NCBI GenBank assembly: GCA_041627895.1
Contig: JBFKQC010000013.1
Span: forward strand, 1-62,454
Direction: 5' to 3'
DNA from: JBFKQC01 sp041627895
GTDB lineage: Bacteria; Pseudomonadota; Alphaproteobacteria; Rhodobacterales; Rhodobacteraceae
Length of the DNA: 62,454 nt
Under the pieces are notes generated by a model that did not search any database, was not told the DNA's origin, and saw only the letters and a list, made by a program, of their open reading frames with translations. Of the stretch, positions 1-7,178 are shown piece after piece. A program made the translations under genes and the position numbers. The number at the start of each line of letters is the position of its first letter. Within the stretch, counting starts at the first letter, position 1.

Positions 1-83
1 AGTGGGGCCGGGGCGCGGGCGCGCCACTGGACGCCCCCCTCGCCAATCCTTATATCTTCGCTCAGGAATGCAAGGGACGTACC

Positions 84-449
84 ATGCCCGAAGACACAGC
101 CGACCACCTCGAAGGCGCGCCGCTGATCAAGCCGTCAAGCACGGATCATCCGCTCTACGATACCGTGGTCGAGGCCTGCAGGACCGTCTATGACCCTGAA
201 ATTCCAGTGAATATCTACGATCTCGGGCTGGTCTACACGATCGACATCACGACCGAGAACGAGGTCGGCATCACCATGACCCTGACCGCGCCGGGCTGTC
301 CGGTGGCGGGCGAGATGCCGGGCTGGGTGGCCGACGCGGTCGAGCCGCTGGCCGGCGTGAAACAGGTCGACGTGCAGCTCACCTGGGACCCGCCCTGGGG
401 CATGGACATGATGTCCGACGAGGCGCGGCTGGAACTGGGGTTCATGTGA
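84..449 (+). CDS. sufT: SufT-like Fe-S cluster assembly protein (MIP18/DUF59 family)
   Basis: This is a small cytosolic protein of 121 residues that is expected to help mature iron-sulfur proteins. The MIP18/DUF59 signature DPEIPVNIYDLGLVY lies at residues 37-51. The conserved cysteine is in the segment TAPGCPV (Cys72), and the family's C-terminal WDPPWG motif begins at residue 101. The length is normal for the SUF-associated members. The ATG has an AGGGACG ribosome-binding site about 5 bases upstream. An A-type Fe-S carrier lies 1.5 kb downstream on the same strand, which fits the tail of a suf locus interrupted by the SatD/DUF3307 pair. The upstream suf genes would lie outside the window. 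PaaD-like proteins are related, but no phenylacetate genes are visible. Confidence 0.9.
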   Translation: MPEDTADHLEGAPLIKPSSTDHPLYDTVVEACRTVYDPEIPVNIYDLGLVYTIDITTENEVGITMTLTAPGCPVAGEMPGWVADAVEPLAGVKQVDVQLTWDPPWGMDMMSDEARLELGFM

Positions 450-483
450 AGTACGCTCGCAACTGAAGCGTATGCCCCACAAA

Positions 484-559
484 GCAACCTTAGAGGCTTG
501 CATTTAACTAAAGCAACCTTTATTGGTTGCTTCAAGCTAATGCAACTTATGAGGCTTGC
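484..559 (+). promoter_or_regulatory. Three tandem 18-bp operator-like repeats at exact 29-bp period
   Basis: Three related 18-mers begin at 484, 513 and 542, exactly 29 bp apart. The middle one is a perfect inverted repeat, with AAGCAACC at 511-518 and GGTTGCTT at 525-532 around a 6-base spacer. Copies 1 and 3 keep the GCAAC left arm and share the right arm AGGCTTGC. The third copy overlaps the likely start codons of the following gene at 540 and 549. This is typical of a repressor array. The C-terminal helix-turn-helix of the following protein is the obvious candidate to bind it, but that is inference. Confidence 0.75.
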
Positions 560-1235
560 CTTGTCCGCGAAATATGCCGCACTGACTGGCGATCTAATCA
601 GTTCGCGCAACAAAGGAACCGAAGCGGTGACTGCCAGCATGGCTGCGCTGAAAGCCACCGCAGATCGGTTACAGCGGTCCTATAATCGCACCGTAAGCAA
701 TAGGCCTCCCCTCGATCTGCGCTTTACGCGGTCACGCGGCGACGGTTGGCAAGTATTACTAAGTCGGCCCGAACTTGCGCTAGTCGGCTGCACAGCACTG
801 AGCGCCAGCTTAACAGCTGCAAATACCGGCCTGAACACCCGGATCGCAATCGGCATCGGACCAATAGAATCCGCTGGCACAATTGATCTTTCCGATGCCA
901 ACGGCCCTGCCTTCGAGACAGCTGGCGATCTGTTAAAGCAGATGACGCAATCTTCTTGGCCGGCCCGTTGGACAATTGGCGGATCCGGTGTCAACGATTG
1001 GCAACGCGCGGTGATAGAGTTGGCCGCCTGGATAACCCAGGGTTGGACGCCCCTGCAGGCCGAAGCCGTATCCCTGACGGTTTCGGATTTCAGCTTGACC
1101 ACCAACGAAGCCCGAGCGGAGCACATTAACATCACCAGGCAGGCATTCGAAAAAAGGCTTAAAGGCGCCGGGATCGCGCATTTTGCAACTGCCAACAACG
1201 CATTTAGGAACCACTTTGCGGAGTCCCCAAAATGA
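540..1235 (+). CDS. SatD-like protein with C-terminal helix-turn-helix
   Basis: The product has about 231 residues from the ATG at 540. A second ATG at 549 and an upstream TTG at 498 are alternatives; I prefer 540 or 549 because homology-like sequence begins at KYAALTGDLISSR. The N-terminal half carries TGDLISSR followed by RSRGDGWQ, the pattern I associate with the SatD family. It also loosely recalls the two metal-binding motifs of class III nucleotide cyclases (FxDxxGS and GDG). The C-terminal third, from WQRAVIELAAWITQGWTPLQAEAVSL to ITRQAFEKRLKGAGI, looks like a helix-turn-helix domain. Base composition is clearly lower in GC than in the neighbours, which suggests transfer. It overlaps the DUF3307 gene by 4 bases (ATGA). 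The biochemical role is unknown. Confidence 0.7.
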   Translation: MQLMRLALSAKYAALTGDLISSRNKGTEAVTASMAALKATADRLQRSYNRTVSNRPPLDLRFTRSRGDGWQVLLSRPELALVGCTALSASLTAANTGLNTRIAIGIGPIESAGTIDLSDANGPAFETAGDLLKQMTQSSWPARWTIGGSGVNDWQRAVIELAAWITQGWTPLQAEAVSLTVSDFSLTTNEARAEHINITRQAFEKRLKGAGIAHFATANNAFRNHFAESPK

Positions 1236-1984
1236 CCGAAACCTTCGCCGCCCTGCTCTTTGCCCACGTGCTGGCCGATTTCGTGTTTCAGAACGGCTGG
1301 ATCGCGGCGCGCAAGCGGGGCCGCCATCCCGGTGCGCTGGCGCTTCATGGCAGCATCGTTCTGGTGCTGGCGGTGGTGGCGCTCGGCATCTGGCACTTGG
1401 GCCTTTTGGCGCTCGCGGCCGTGCATCTGGCAATCGACATCGCCAAGAGCCTCGCGCCCGAGCGCCGGCTCTGGCCCTTCCTGGCCGATCAGGCGGCGCA
1501 TCTGGCTGCGGTGGCCATCGTCGCCGCGCTTCTGCCCGGGCTCTGGGGCGCCGGGGTCTGGGCCACGGGCGGCGTGTCCGCAGGCTGGTGGACCGCCCCG
1601 CAATGGGCGCCCGGCGCGATGGCCGCCATCGCCGGGCTTCTGGTCGCCACCCGCGCGGGCGGTTTCGCGGTCGGGTTGCTGATGCAGCCCTACGCCGAGG
1701 CAAGCCGCGGCGACGGGTTGCCGAAGGGCGGCGCGCTGATCGGGCTGCTGGAGCGCGGGATGGTCTACCTGCTGATCATGGCCGGGCAGCCCGCCGGCAT
1801 CGGGTTCCTGATCGCGGCGAAATCGGTGCTTCGGTTCAGCACCACCGCAAGCGACCGCAGTGCCAGCGAATACGTGATCATCGGCACGCTGGCCTCGTTC
1901 GGCTGGGCGATGGCGGTCTCCTGGGCGACGCTGGCGCTGCTCGACAGGCTGCCGCCCATTGGAATCCTGCCGGCGACCCCTTAA
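1232..1984 (+). CDS. DUF3307 family membrane protein
   Basis: This is a polytopic inner-membrane protein of 250 residues. The N-terminus ETFAALLFAHVLADFVFQNGW followed by an ALxLHGSI segment and HLAIDIAKS is characteristic of DUF3307. About six hydrophobic stretches follow. The ATG overlaps the stop of the SatD-like gene, so the two are co-translated. Pairing of SatD-like and DUF3307 genes is, to my knowledge, recurrent, and suggests a regulator or sensor plus membrane effector. GC content is high, unlike its partner. The substrate or activity is not known. Confidence 0.75.
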   Translation: MTETFAALLFAHVLADFVFQNGWIAARKRGRHPGALALHGSIVLVLAVVALGIWHLGLLALAAVHLAIDIAKSLAPERRLWPFLADQAAHLAAVAIVAALLPGLWGAGVWATGGVSAGWWTAPQWAPGAMAAIAGLLVATRAGGFAVGLLMQPYAEASRGDGLPKGGALIGLLERGMVYLLIMAGQPAGIGFLIAAKSVLRFSTTASDRSASEYVIIGTLASFGWAMAVSWATLALLDRLPPIGILPATP

Positions 1985-2018
1985 ATTCGAACCAGACCCT
2001 GAAGGAACGGCAGATCAC

Positions 2019-2399
2019 ATGTTCGGTATTCCCGGAAAGCAAGCCGTCACCATGACGCCCCGCGCGGCGGCGCAGATCTCGCGGCTGATGGCCAAGGACG
2101 GCCGCAAGGGCCTGCGCATCGGCGTCAAGAAGGGCGGCTGCGCCGGGATGGAATACACCATGGAGTATGTCGACCAGGTCGACCCCCACGATGAGGTGGT
2201 CGAACAGGACGGCGCCGTGGTGATGATCGCGCCGATGGCGCAGATGTTCCTGTTCGGCACCGAGATCGACTATGAGGTCTCGCTGTTGGAATCCGGCTTT
2301 CGGTTCAACAACCCCAACGTCGCCGACGCCTGCGGCTGCGGCGAATCGATAAAGTTCAAGGATATCAGCGAGCTGAACGCCGAACGGGCGGCCGAGTGA
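2019..2399 (+). CDS. sufA: A-type iron-sulfur carrier (HesB/IscA/SufA family)
   Basis: This 126-residue scaffold/carrier donates Fe-S clusters to apo-proteins in the cytoplasm. The three ligand cysteines are present: Cys41 in KKGGCAGM, and Cys105 and Cys107 in DACGCGES near the C-terminus. The start at 2019 (MFGIPGKQAV) is chosen over an upstream ATG because family similarity begins there and GAAGGAACG lies upstream. It is separated by 34 bases from the DUF3307 stop and overlaps the TfoX-like gene by 4 bases. SufA and ErpA cannot be separated from sequence alone; the SufT-like gene upstream favours SufA. Confidence 0.9.
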   Translation: MFGIPGKQAVTMTPRAAAQISRLMAKDGRKGLRIGVKKGGCAGMEYTMEYVDQVDPHDEVVEQDGAVVMIAPMAQMFLFGTEIDYEVSLLESGFRFNNPNVADACGCGESIKFKDISELNAERAAE

Positions 2400-2719
2400 G
2401 CGTCTCGGACGCCGACATCGCCTTTGCCAAAGAGCTGTTTTCCGGCCTCGGCGACCTCGCCACGCGCAAGATGATGGGCGGGCTTTGCCTGTACCGCGCC
2501 GGCACGATCTTCGCGATCCTGCAAAGCGACGGCTCGATCTGGCTGAAAGGCGGCGGCGATTTCGCAAATGTGCTCGAGGCCGAGGGCTGCCGGCGCTGGA
2601 CCTACGAGCGCGACGGCGGCAAGGCGGCGGCGATGCCCTACTGGACGCTGCCCGAGGCCGCGCTGGACGACCCGGATCTGGCCTGCGACTGGGCGCGGCG
2701 GGCGCTGGAACACCTCTGA
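2396..2719 (+). CDS. TfoX/Sxy N-terminal domain protein
   Basis: The product is 107 residues and corresponds to the TfoX N-terminal domain alone. Supporting segments are FSGLGDLATRKMMGGLCLYRAGTIFAI, then DGSIWLKG, and the C-terminal PYWTLPEAALDDPDLACDWARRAL. The start is GTG at 2396, overlapping the stop of the Fe-S carrier (GTGA), so translation is coupled. TfoX/Sxy proteins regulate competence in gamma-proteobacteria. In alphaproteobacteria these short forms have no established role. Confidence 0.85.
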   Translation: MSVSDADIAFAKELFSGLGDLATRKMMGGLCLYRAGTIFAILQSDGSIWLKGGGDFANVLEAEGCRRWTYERDGGKAAAMPYWTLPEAALDDPDLACDWARRALEHL

Positions 2720-2768
2720 TCCCGCGCCGGAAACGCCATCATATCAAACGCTTGCCTCGCCGGCCCGC

Positions 2769-3692
2769 TCAGCGCGCGCGCAGGTGCAGATAGGTCTCGT
2801 CGAACCGCTTCGCCAGGTGCTCCCCGGCCAGAATCGTCCTGCCGGACCCCGCGGGCGCGACGTCGGTGTCGTGGTTCGGGTTGAAGAACATCGGCACCGA
2901 AATCCGCTCGTGCGCCGTCCCCTGCACCCGGTGCGGCGTCGCCACCACGCGGCCGGCGGTCCACATTTCCAGCATCTCGCCGAAATTGATGATGAACTCG
3001 CCCGGCGGCGCCGACAGCGGAATCCAGCCGCCGCCCCGCGCCCGCACCTCGAGCCCCGGCGATCCGTCGGTCGCCAGCAGCGTCAGGCAGCCGTAATCGG
3101 TGTGCGTGGCGATGCCGAAATCCTTTTCTCCGGCCTCGGCCGGGCGTTCGGGATAGAAGTTGCCGCGCAGCAGCGCCATCGGCCGGTCGAACTTGTCGTC
3201 GAAATAGTCCGGCCGCTCGCCGATCGCCGCGGCGATGCCACGCAGCAGGGCAAGCGCCACGGTGCAGGCCTTGGAATAATAGCCGCGTATCGTGCCGGCA
3301 AAGCCCTCGGGCCGCTTTGGCCAGCGGTTCGGGGCATAGTATTTCAGCCCCGCGAAGGGATCGGCGGCCGGCAGTTCGAAGCCGCAGTCGAAGACCTGCT
3401 TGTAGTCCGGGTTGGCGTCGGGGTCGACCTGTTCCGACCCCGGCCCGCCCCAGCCGCGGTTCGAGCCGGTCTTGCCCATGTCGATCCGCGCCTTCTCGGC
3501 CGCGGGCAGGCGAAAGAAGGCGCGGTAGGCGTCCAGCACGTCCTGGACCTCGGCGCGCGAAATCGGCGTGTCGAAGACGGTCATGAAGCCCACGGTCTCG
3601 GCCGCGTCCTTCACCGCGGCTAGCGCCGCCACGTGCCCCGCATGCACCGGATCGGTCAGCGCGGCGAAGTCGATCCGCGGGATCGCGGTCAT
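2769..3692 (-). CDS. 2-oxoglutarate/Fe(II)-dependent oxygenase (isopenicillin N synthase-like)
   Basis: This 307-residue cytosolic enzyme is predicted to use Fe(II) and 2-oxoglutarate to hydroxylate or otherwise oxidise a small molecule. The iron triad is visible as His197-x-Asp199 in ATHTDYGCLTLL and His254 in VATPHRV. The co-substrate motif is Arg263-x-Ser265 (ERISVPMFF). An N-terminal DIOX_N-like segment (IPRIDFAAL, then GFMTVFDTPIS) is present. It overlaps the upstream SDR gene by 4 bases, so the two form an operon. The substrate cannot be inferred; family members include ethylene-forming, flavonoid and antibiotic enzymes. Confidence 0.88.
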   Translation of the reverse strand: MTAIPRIDFAALTDPVHAGHVAALAAVKDAAETVGFMTVFDTPISRAEVQDVLDAYRAFFRLPAAEKARIDMGKTGSNRGWGGPGSEQVDPDANPDYKQVFDCGFELPAADPFAGLKYYAPNRWPKRPEGFAGTIRGYYSKACTVALALLRGIAAAIGERPDYFDDKFDRPMALLRGNFYPERPAEAGEKDFGIATHTDYGCLTLLATDGSPGLEVRARGGGWIPLSAPPGEFIINFGEMLEMWTAGRVVATPHRVQGTAHERISVPMFFNPNHDTDVAPAGSGRTILAGEHLAKRFDETYLHLRAR

Positions 3693-4456
3693 TTCGGCGC
3701 CATCCGGATCGCGCCGTCAAGCCGGATCACCTCGCCGTTCAGCATGGCGTTCGCGACGATATGCATGGCCAGCGCGGCAAACTCCCCGGGATCGCCGAGG
3801 CGCGAGGGATAGGGCACCTGCGCGCCGAGGCTCGCCTGCACCTCTTCCGGCAGCCCGGCCAGCATCGGCGTCAGAAACAGGCCCGGCGCGATCGACACCA
3901 CCCGGATATGCAGCGAGGCGAGATCGCGCGCCATCGGCAGCGTCATGCCGACGATCCCGCCCTTGGACGCGGCATAGGCGATCTGCCCGATCTGCCCGTC
4001 GAAGGCCGCGACAGAGGCGGTGTTGACGATCACGCCGCGCTCGCCGTCCGGCCCCTCGGGCGCGTTTTCCGCCATGATCGCGGCGGCCTGGCTGGCGACG
4101 TTGAAGCTGCCGATCAGGTTGATCGCGATGGTGCGGCTGAACATGACCGGATCGTGCGGGCCGTCGCGCGACACGGTGCGGCCGGCCAGCCCGATCCCGG
4201 CGCAGTTCACGCAGATGCGCAACGGCCCGTGCGCCTTTCCGACCGCGGCCAGCGCGGCGCCGACCTGGCCGTGGTCGGTGACGTCGACCTCGTGAAAGCT
4301 GCCGCCGATCTTCGCGGCATGGGCCTTGCCCTGCGCGGCGTTCATGTCGAACAGCGCCACCTTCGCCCCGGCCGCGGCCAGCGCCGCGGCAGTCGCCGCG
4401 CCGAGCCCCGATGCGCCGCCGGTCACGACGGCCAACGTCCGGTCGGTGATCTGCAT
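3689..4456 (-). CDS. SDR family oxidoreductase (3-hydroxyacyl-CoA dehydrogenase type 2-like)
   Basis: This is a 255-residue classical short-chain dehydrogenase. It has the cofactor loop TGGASGLG at residues 12-19, NCAG at 84-87, Ser148 in NTASVAAFDGQIGQ, and the catalytic Tyr161-x3-Lys165 (YAASK). An acidic residue after the second strand (LFDMN) predicts NAD preference. The overall pattern, including the GQIGQIAYAASKGGIVGMTLPMARDL stretch, resembles HSD17B10/FadB2-type 3-hydroxyacyl-CoA dehydrogenases. It is the first gene of a two-gene unit with the downstream oxygenase. Confidence 0.88.
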   Translation of the reverse strand: MQITDRTLAVVTGGASGLGAATAAALAAAGAKVALFDMNAAQGKAHAAKIGGSFHEVDVTDHGQVGAALAAVGKAHGPLRICVNCAGIGLAGRTVSRDGPHDPVMFSRTIAINLIGSFNVASQAAAIMAENAPEGPDGERGVIVNTASVAAFDGQIGQIAYAASKGGIVGMTLPMARDLASLHIRVVSIAPGLFLTPMLAGLPEEVQASLGAQVPYPSRLGDPGEFAALAMHIVANAMLNGEVIRLDGAIRMAPK

Positions 4457-4519
4457 GTCCTGCCCTCCCGCTGCGTCCCCTGGCTATCTACCGGCGTTCC
4501 GGCGGCAATCTCAAGGGCG

Positions 4520-4550
4520 CCGGTCGCCCTCTGCTCCCAAGGGCGACCGG
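4520..4550 (-). terminator. Hairpin terminator-like structure after the DUF302 gene
   Basis: There is a perfect 11-bp stem, CCGGTCGCCCT at 4520-4530 and its complement at 4540-4550, with a 9-base loop. It lies 24 bases beyond the stop of the last gene of the sox locus and before the SDR gene. There is no clear T tract on either strand, so intrinsic termination is uncertain. Confidence 0.5.
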
Positions 4551-4573
4551 GAAGTCGGACATGCCCGGGAGGA

Positions 4574-5005
4574 TTATTGCCCGGCGGCCTCGCGCGCGAT
4601 GCCGTCCAGCAGCGCCTGCACCTCCTGCATCGGGCCTTCGGGCAGGTTGCGATAGCCGATGGCCACCTCGCCACCCCTGTCGGTCACGAAGATGCCATAC
4701 GGGCAATGGGCGATGTTCATCGGATCGGCCTCCATCACCTTGCGCGACACCACGGCCGAACAGAAGATGAAGATATCGGCCTTGTCGTAGATCATGATGT
4801 CGCTGCCGACATCGGCGCCGGTGCGGTTCAGCATGTCGCCGACGCGGCTGACATAGTCGATCACCAGCCCCTGCCCGACGATGGCCTGTTCCACGGCAAA
4901 GGACGCGTCGTCAAAGCTGTCCTCGGTCGCGTAGGTGGTGGCGCCGTCGGCCAGGGCCGGCGCGGCGGCCAGCACCATCGCGGCGGCTGTCAGGAAATTT
5001 CGCAT
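4574..5005 (-). CDS. Periplasmic DUF302 protein at the end of the sox locus
   Basis: The product is 143 residues. A signal peptide of about 19 residues (MRNFLTAAAMVLAAAPALA) precedes a DUF302-like domain. The domain includes TYATEDSFDDASFAVEQAIVGQGL at its start and PMNIAHCPYGIFV later. Two cysteines (Cys82, Cys101) remain in the mature protein. DUF302 proteins are often found beside sulfur or other c-type redox modules, but no activity is established. It sits where soxG/soxH lie in Paracoccus. It is separated from soxF by 117 bases containing a hairpin and an FNR-type box, so it probably has its own promoter. Confidence 0.82.
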   Translation of the reverse strand: MRNFLTAAAMVLAAAPALADGATTYATEDSFDDASFAVEQAIVGQGLVIDYVSRVGDMLNRTGADVGSDIMIYDKADIFIFCSAVVSRKVMEADPMNIAHCPYGIFVTDRGGEVAIGYRNLPEGPMQEVQALLDGIAREAAGQ

Positions 5006-5059
5006 GTGGGTCCTCCTTGTCCCTTGATGTCAGGATGTTGCGGGCCGGATGCGCGCGCC

Positions 5060-5073
5060 TTGATCCGCGTCAA
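5060..5073 (-). promoter_or_regulatory. FNR/FnrL-type box upstream of the DUF302 gene
   Basis: TTGATCCGCGTCAA matches the FNR/FnrL half-site pattern TTGAT-N4-ATCAA with one substitution, and extends to 8-bp arms at 5059-5074. It lies 55-68 bases upstream of the DUF302 start, the usual distance for a class II FNR-activated promoter. This suggests oxygen or nitric-oxide responsive control; which Crp/Fnr protein binds is inferred. Confidence 0.6.
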
Positions 5074-5086
5074 GCCCTGCGGGGAT

Positions 5087-5112
5087 GCGGCCGCCCGCCG
5101 GCGGACGGCCGC
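5087..5112 (-). terminator. Strong GC hairpin between soxF and the DUF302 gene
   Basis: An interrupted hairpin pairs GCGGCCG (5087-5093) with CGGCCGC (5106-5112), and CCGCC pairs with GGCGG inside, with a single mismatch between the two helices. It begins 11 bases after the soxF stop on the minus strand. There is no T tract. It may stabilise the 3' end or attenuate read-through from soxF. Confidence 0.45.
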
Positions 5113-5122
5113 GCGCCCCGGG

Positions 5123-6388
5123 TCAGCCGAGCATGTCGGCGGTGATGCCGGCATACCAGCCGAGCGATTCCTCGTAGGTCGCCTTGCGCAGCGCGGCGTC
5201 CTCGCCGGTCTGGCTGACGAAGCTTTCGACCGAGGCGATCTTTTCCTCGGTCGGTTCATAGGCGGCGCCCACCTTGACGCCGTCGTCGGGTGCGATCAGC
5301 GACCAGCAGGTATTGGTGTATTTCGCCGGGAAGACCCGGCTGCCGGTCAGCGCGCCGCGCACCGCCATCGCGCAGACCTTGGCCTGGCTGTTCGCCGAAA
5401 AGCCGGATTTCGGCATGTCGCCCTGGGCCGCGGCGTCGCCGAGGACATGAATGTTCCCGTCGAGTTTCGAGGACATGTCCCCGGCGTTGACCGGGGCCCA
5501 GTTGCCCTCGGTGATGCCCGCCAGTTCGGCGATGCGCCCGGCCTTCTGCGCCGGGATCACGTTGCAGACGTCCACGTTCTCGACCGCGCCGTCGATGTCG
5601 ACGGTCATCGCCGCGGGATCGACCGAGACGTTGGTGCCGCCGAAATCCGGGCCGATCCGCTCGATCATGCCGCCGTAGTGCCTTTGCCAGCCTTCCTCGA
5701 ACAGCGCCTGTTTCGAATACTTGTCCTTCGGGTCGACGATCAGGATCTTCGCGGACGGGTTCACCTGGCTGAGCGTATGCGCGACCATCGACACCCGCTC
5801 GTAAGGCCCCGGCGGGCAGCGATAGGGGTTGGGCGGGGCGATCATCGCAAAGGTGCCGCCCTCGGGCATCGCAAGGATCTGCGCCTTCAACAGCTCGGTC
5901 TGGCTGCCCGCCTTGTAGGCGTGCGGCATCTCGTTCTGCGCGGACAGGTCCCAGCCGGGCACCGAGCCGTCGACGAAGTCGATGCCGGGCGACAGGATCA
6001 GCCTGTCGTAGGGCACCGTGCCGCCGCCGGCCAGCGCCACGGTCCGCGCGTCGCGGTCGACGCCGACGGCGAAATCGTGCACCACGTTGACGCCCTGGGC
6101 CGCGAGGCTGCCATAGGTGTGGCCGAGGCTTTCCATCTCGCGGAAGCCGCCAAGGTAGAGGTTCGAGAAAAAGCAGGTGTAATAGCGCCGCGTCGGCTCG
6201 ATCAGGGTGACGTCGATCTCGCCCTGCGAGTCCTTGTTGATGTAGCGCGCCGCGGTCGCCCCGCCGGCCCCGCCGCCGACCACGACGACGCGCGGGCGGG
6301 CGTGGCTGCCGCCCATCACCATGGGCGCCGAAAGCGTGGCCGAAAGCGCCGCGGTCGTGCCGAGAAACTGGCGTCTGTCGAGTCTCAT
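5123..6388 (-). CDS. soxF: SoxF, flavoprotein subunit of flavocytochrome c sulfide dehydrogenase type
   Basis: The product is 421 residues with a Tat signal (RRQFLG) at the N-terminus. A Rossmann FAD-binding motif VVVVGGGAGGATAARYI occurs at residues 34-50. Conserved FCSD features include GVDRDARTVAL, LSPGIDFVDG, PPNPYRCPPGPYER and the second Rossmann-like region AKILIVDPKDKYSKQ. It is a periplasmic sulfide:cytochrome c oxidoreductase that enhances thiosulfate oxidation in Paracoccus. The start at 6388 is preferred over one six codons upstream because GGGAG lies just before it. It follows the haem partner soxE. Confidence 0.92.
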   Translation of the reverse strand: MRLDRRQFLGTTAALSATLSAPMVMGGSHARPRVVVVGGGAGGATAARYINKDSQGEIDVTLIEPTRRYYTCFFSNLYLGGFREMESLGHTYGSLAAQGVNVVHDFAVGVDRDARTVALAGGGTVPYDRLILSPGIDFVDGSVPGWDLSAQNEMPHAYKAGSQTELLKAQILAMPEGGTFAMIAPPNPYRCPPGPYERVSMVAHTLSQVNPSAKILIVDPKDKYSKQALFEEGWQRHYGGMIERIGPDFGGTNVSVDPAAMTVDIDGAVENVDVCNVIPAQKAGRIAELAGITEGNWAPVNAGDMSSKLDGNIHVLGDAAAQGDMPKSGFSANSQAKVCAMAVRGALTGSRVFPAKYTNTCWSLIAPDDGVKVGAAYEPTEEKIASVESFVSQTGEDAALRKATYEESLGWYAGITADMLG

Positions 6389-6462
6389 TGGGGGTCTCCC
6401 TGTCAAATGCGTTTCAGGTCAAGTGGCGGGCCCCTAAAGGCCGCGCCGGTCGTGCGGCCCGG

Positions 6463-7173
6463 CTATTCGAGCTGGGCGAAATAGGCGGCCAGCGCCGCGA
6501 TCTCCTCGTCGTTCAGCCGGCCCGCCATCATCTGCATCACCGGATGCGGCCTCAGCCGGCGCTTGTAGGCGTGCATCGCCACGACGAAATCCTCCTCGGG
6601 CCAGAGCGTGATCGAGGGGATGCCCTCGGCGGCGCCGTCCGCGCGGTGGCAGGTAAGGCATTCGGCAGACAGGTATTCGCCCCAGTCGACGTCGCCCCGG
6701 ATCGCCAGCACGTCGGGCGGCAGGCGCAGCTCGGGTTCCGAGGCGATGGCGGTGGGCGCGGCCTCGGGGATGTTCTGCGGATCGTCCGAATGAAGCCGCA
6801 GAAACGCCAGCAGGTCGGCGCGGTCCTGCGGGTCCTCGAGGCCCGCGTAGCTCATCCGCGTGCCGCTGGCGAACGCCTTGGGGTTCTCGATGTAGAAGCC
6901 CAGCTTTTCGAGGTCCCAGAACAGCCCGTCATTGCCGGCGCGCGCCAGGCTCTCGGAATAGCGGAAATCGTCGAGCCCCCCGGCGCGGCGCCCGAACAGG
7001 CCGTTCAGATGCGGGCCGATGCCGTTGCCGGCGCCGGGGCCGACCGTATGGCAGCCGGCGCATTCGTCGAAGACCGCCGCGCCCCGTTCGGCGTCGCCGA
7101 TCAGCTCGGCGGCCATGGCCGGGCCAGCCCCGAGCGCCGCGGCCAGCAGAACGGCCCTGGACGCCCGGCGCAT
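6463..7173 (-). CDS. soxE: SoxE, dihaem cytochrome c
   Basis: The product is 236 residues with a Sec signal (RRASRAVLLAAALGAGPAMAA). There are two c-type haem motifs, CAGCH at 38-42 and CLTCH at 172-176. The first domain is a class I cytochrome c with GPHLNGLFGRRAG and an axial methionine in GTRMSYAG (Met107). It is the predicted electron acceptor of SoxF in the periplasm. The start at 7173 lies 5 bases beyond the soxD stop; a longer open frame upstream is antisense-like sequence inside soxD. It belongs to the soxCDEF string. Confidence 0.92.
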   Translation of the reverse strand: MRRASRAVLLAAALGAGPAMAAELIGDAERGAAVFDECAGCHTVGPGAGNGIGPHLNGLFGRRAGGLDDFRYSESLARAGNDGLFWDLEKLGFYIENPKAFASGTRMSYAGLEDPQDRADLLAFLRLHSDDPQNIPEAAPTAIASEPELRLPPDVLAIRGDVDWGEYLSAECLTCHRADGAAEGIPSITLWPEEDFVVAMHAYKRRLRPHPVMQMMAGRLNDEEIAALAAYFAQLE

Positions 7174-7178
7174 CGCCG

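Noticed and set aside
3761..6484. A 907-codon open frame on the plus strand
   Set aside because: It runs antisense to the SDR gene, the DUF302 gene and soxF and has no recognisable protein pattern; it is a high-GC artefact.
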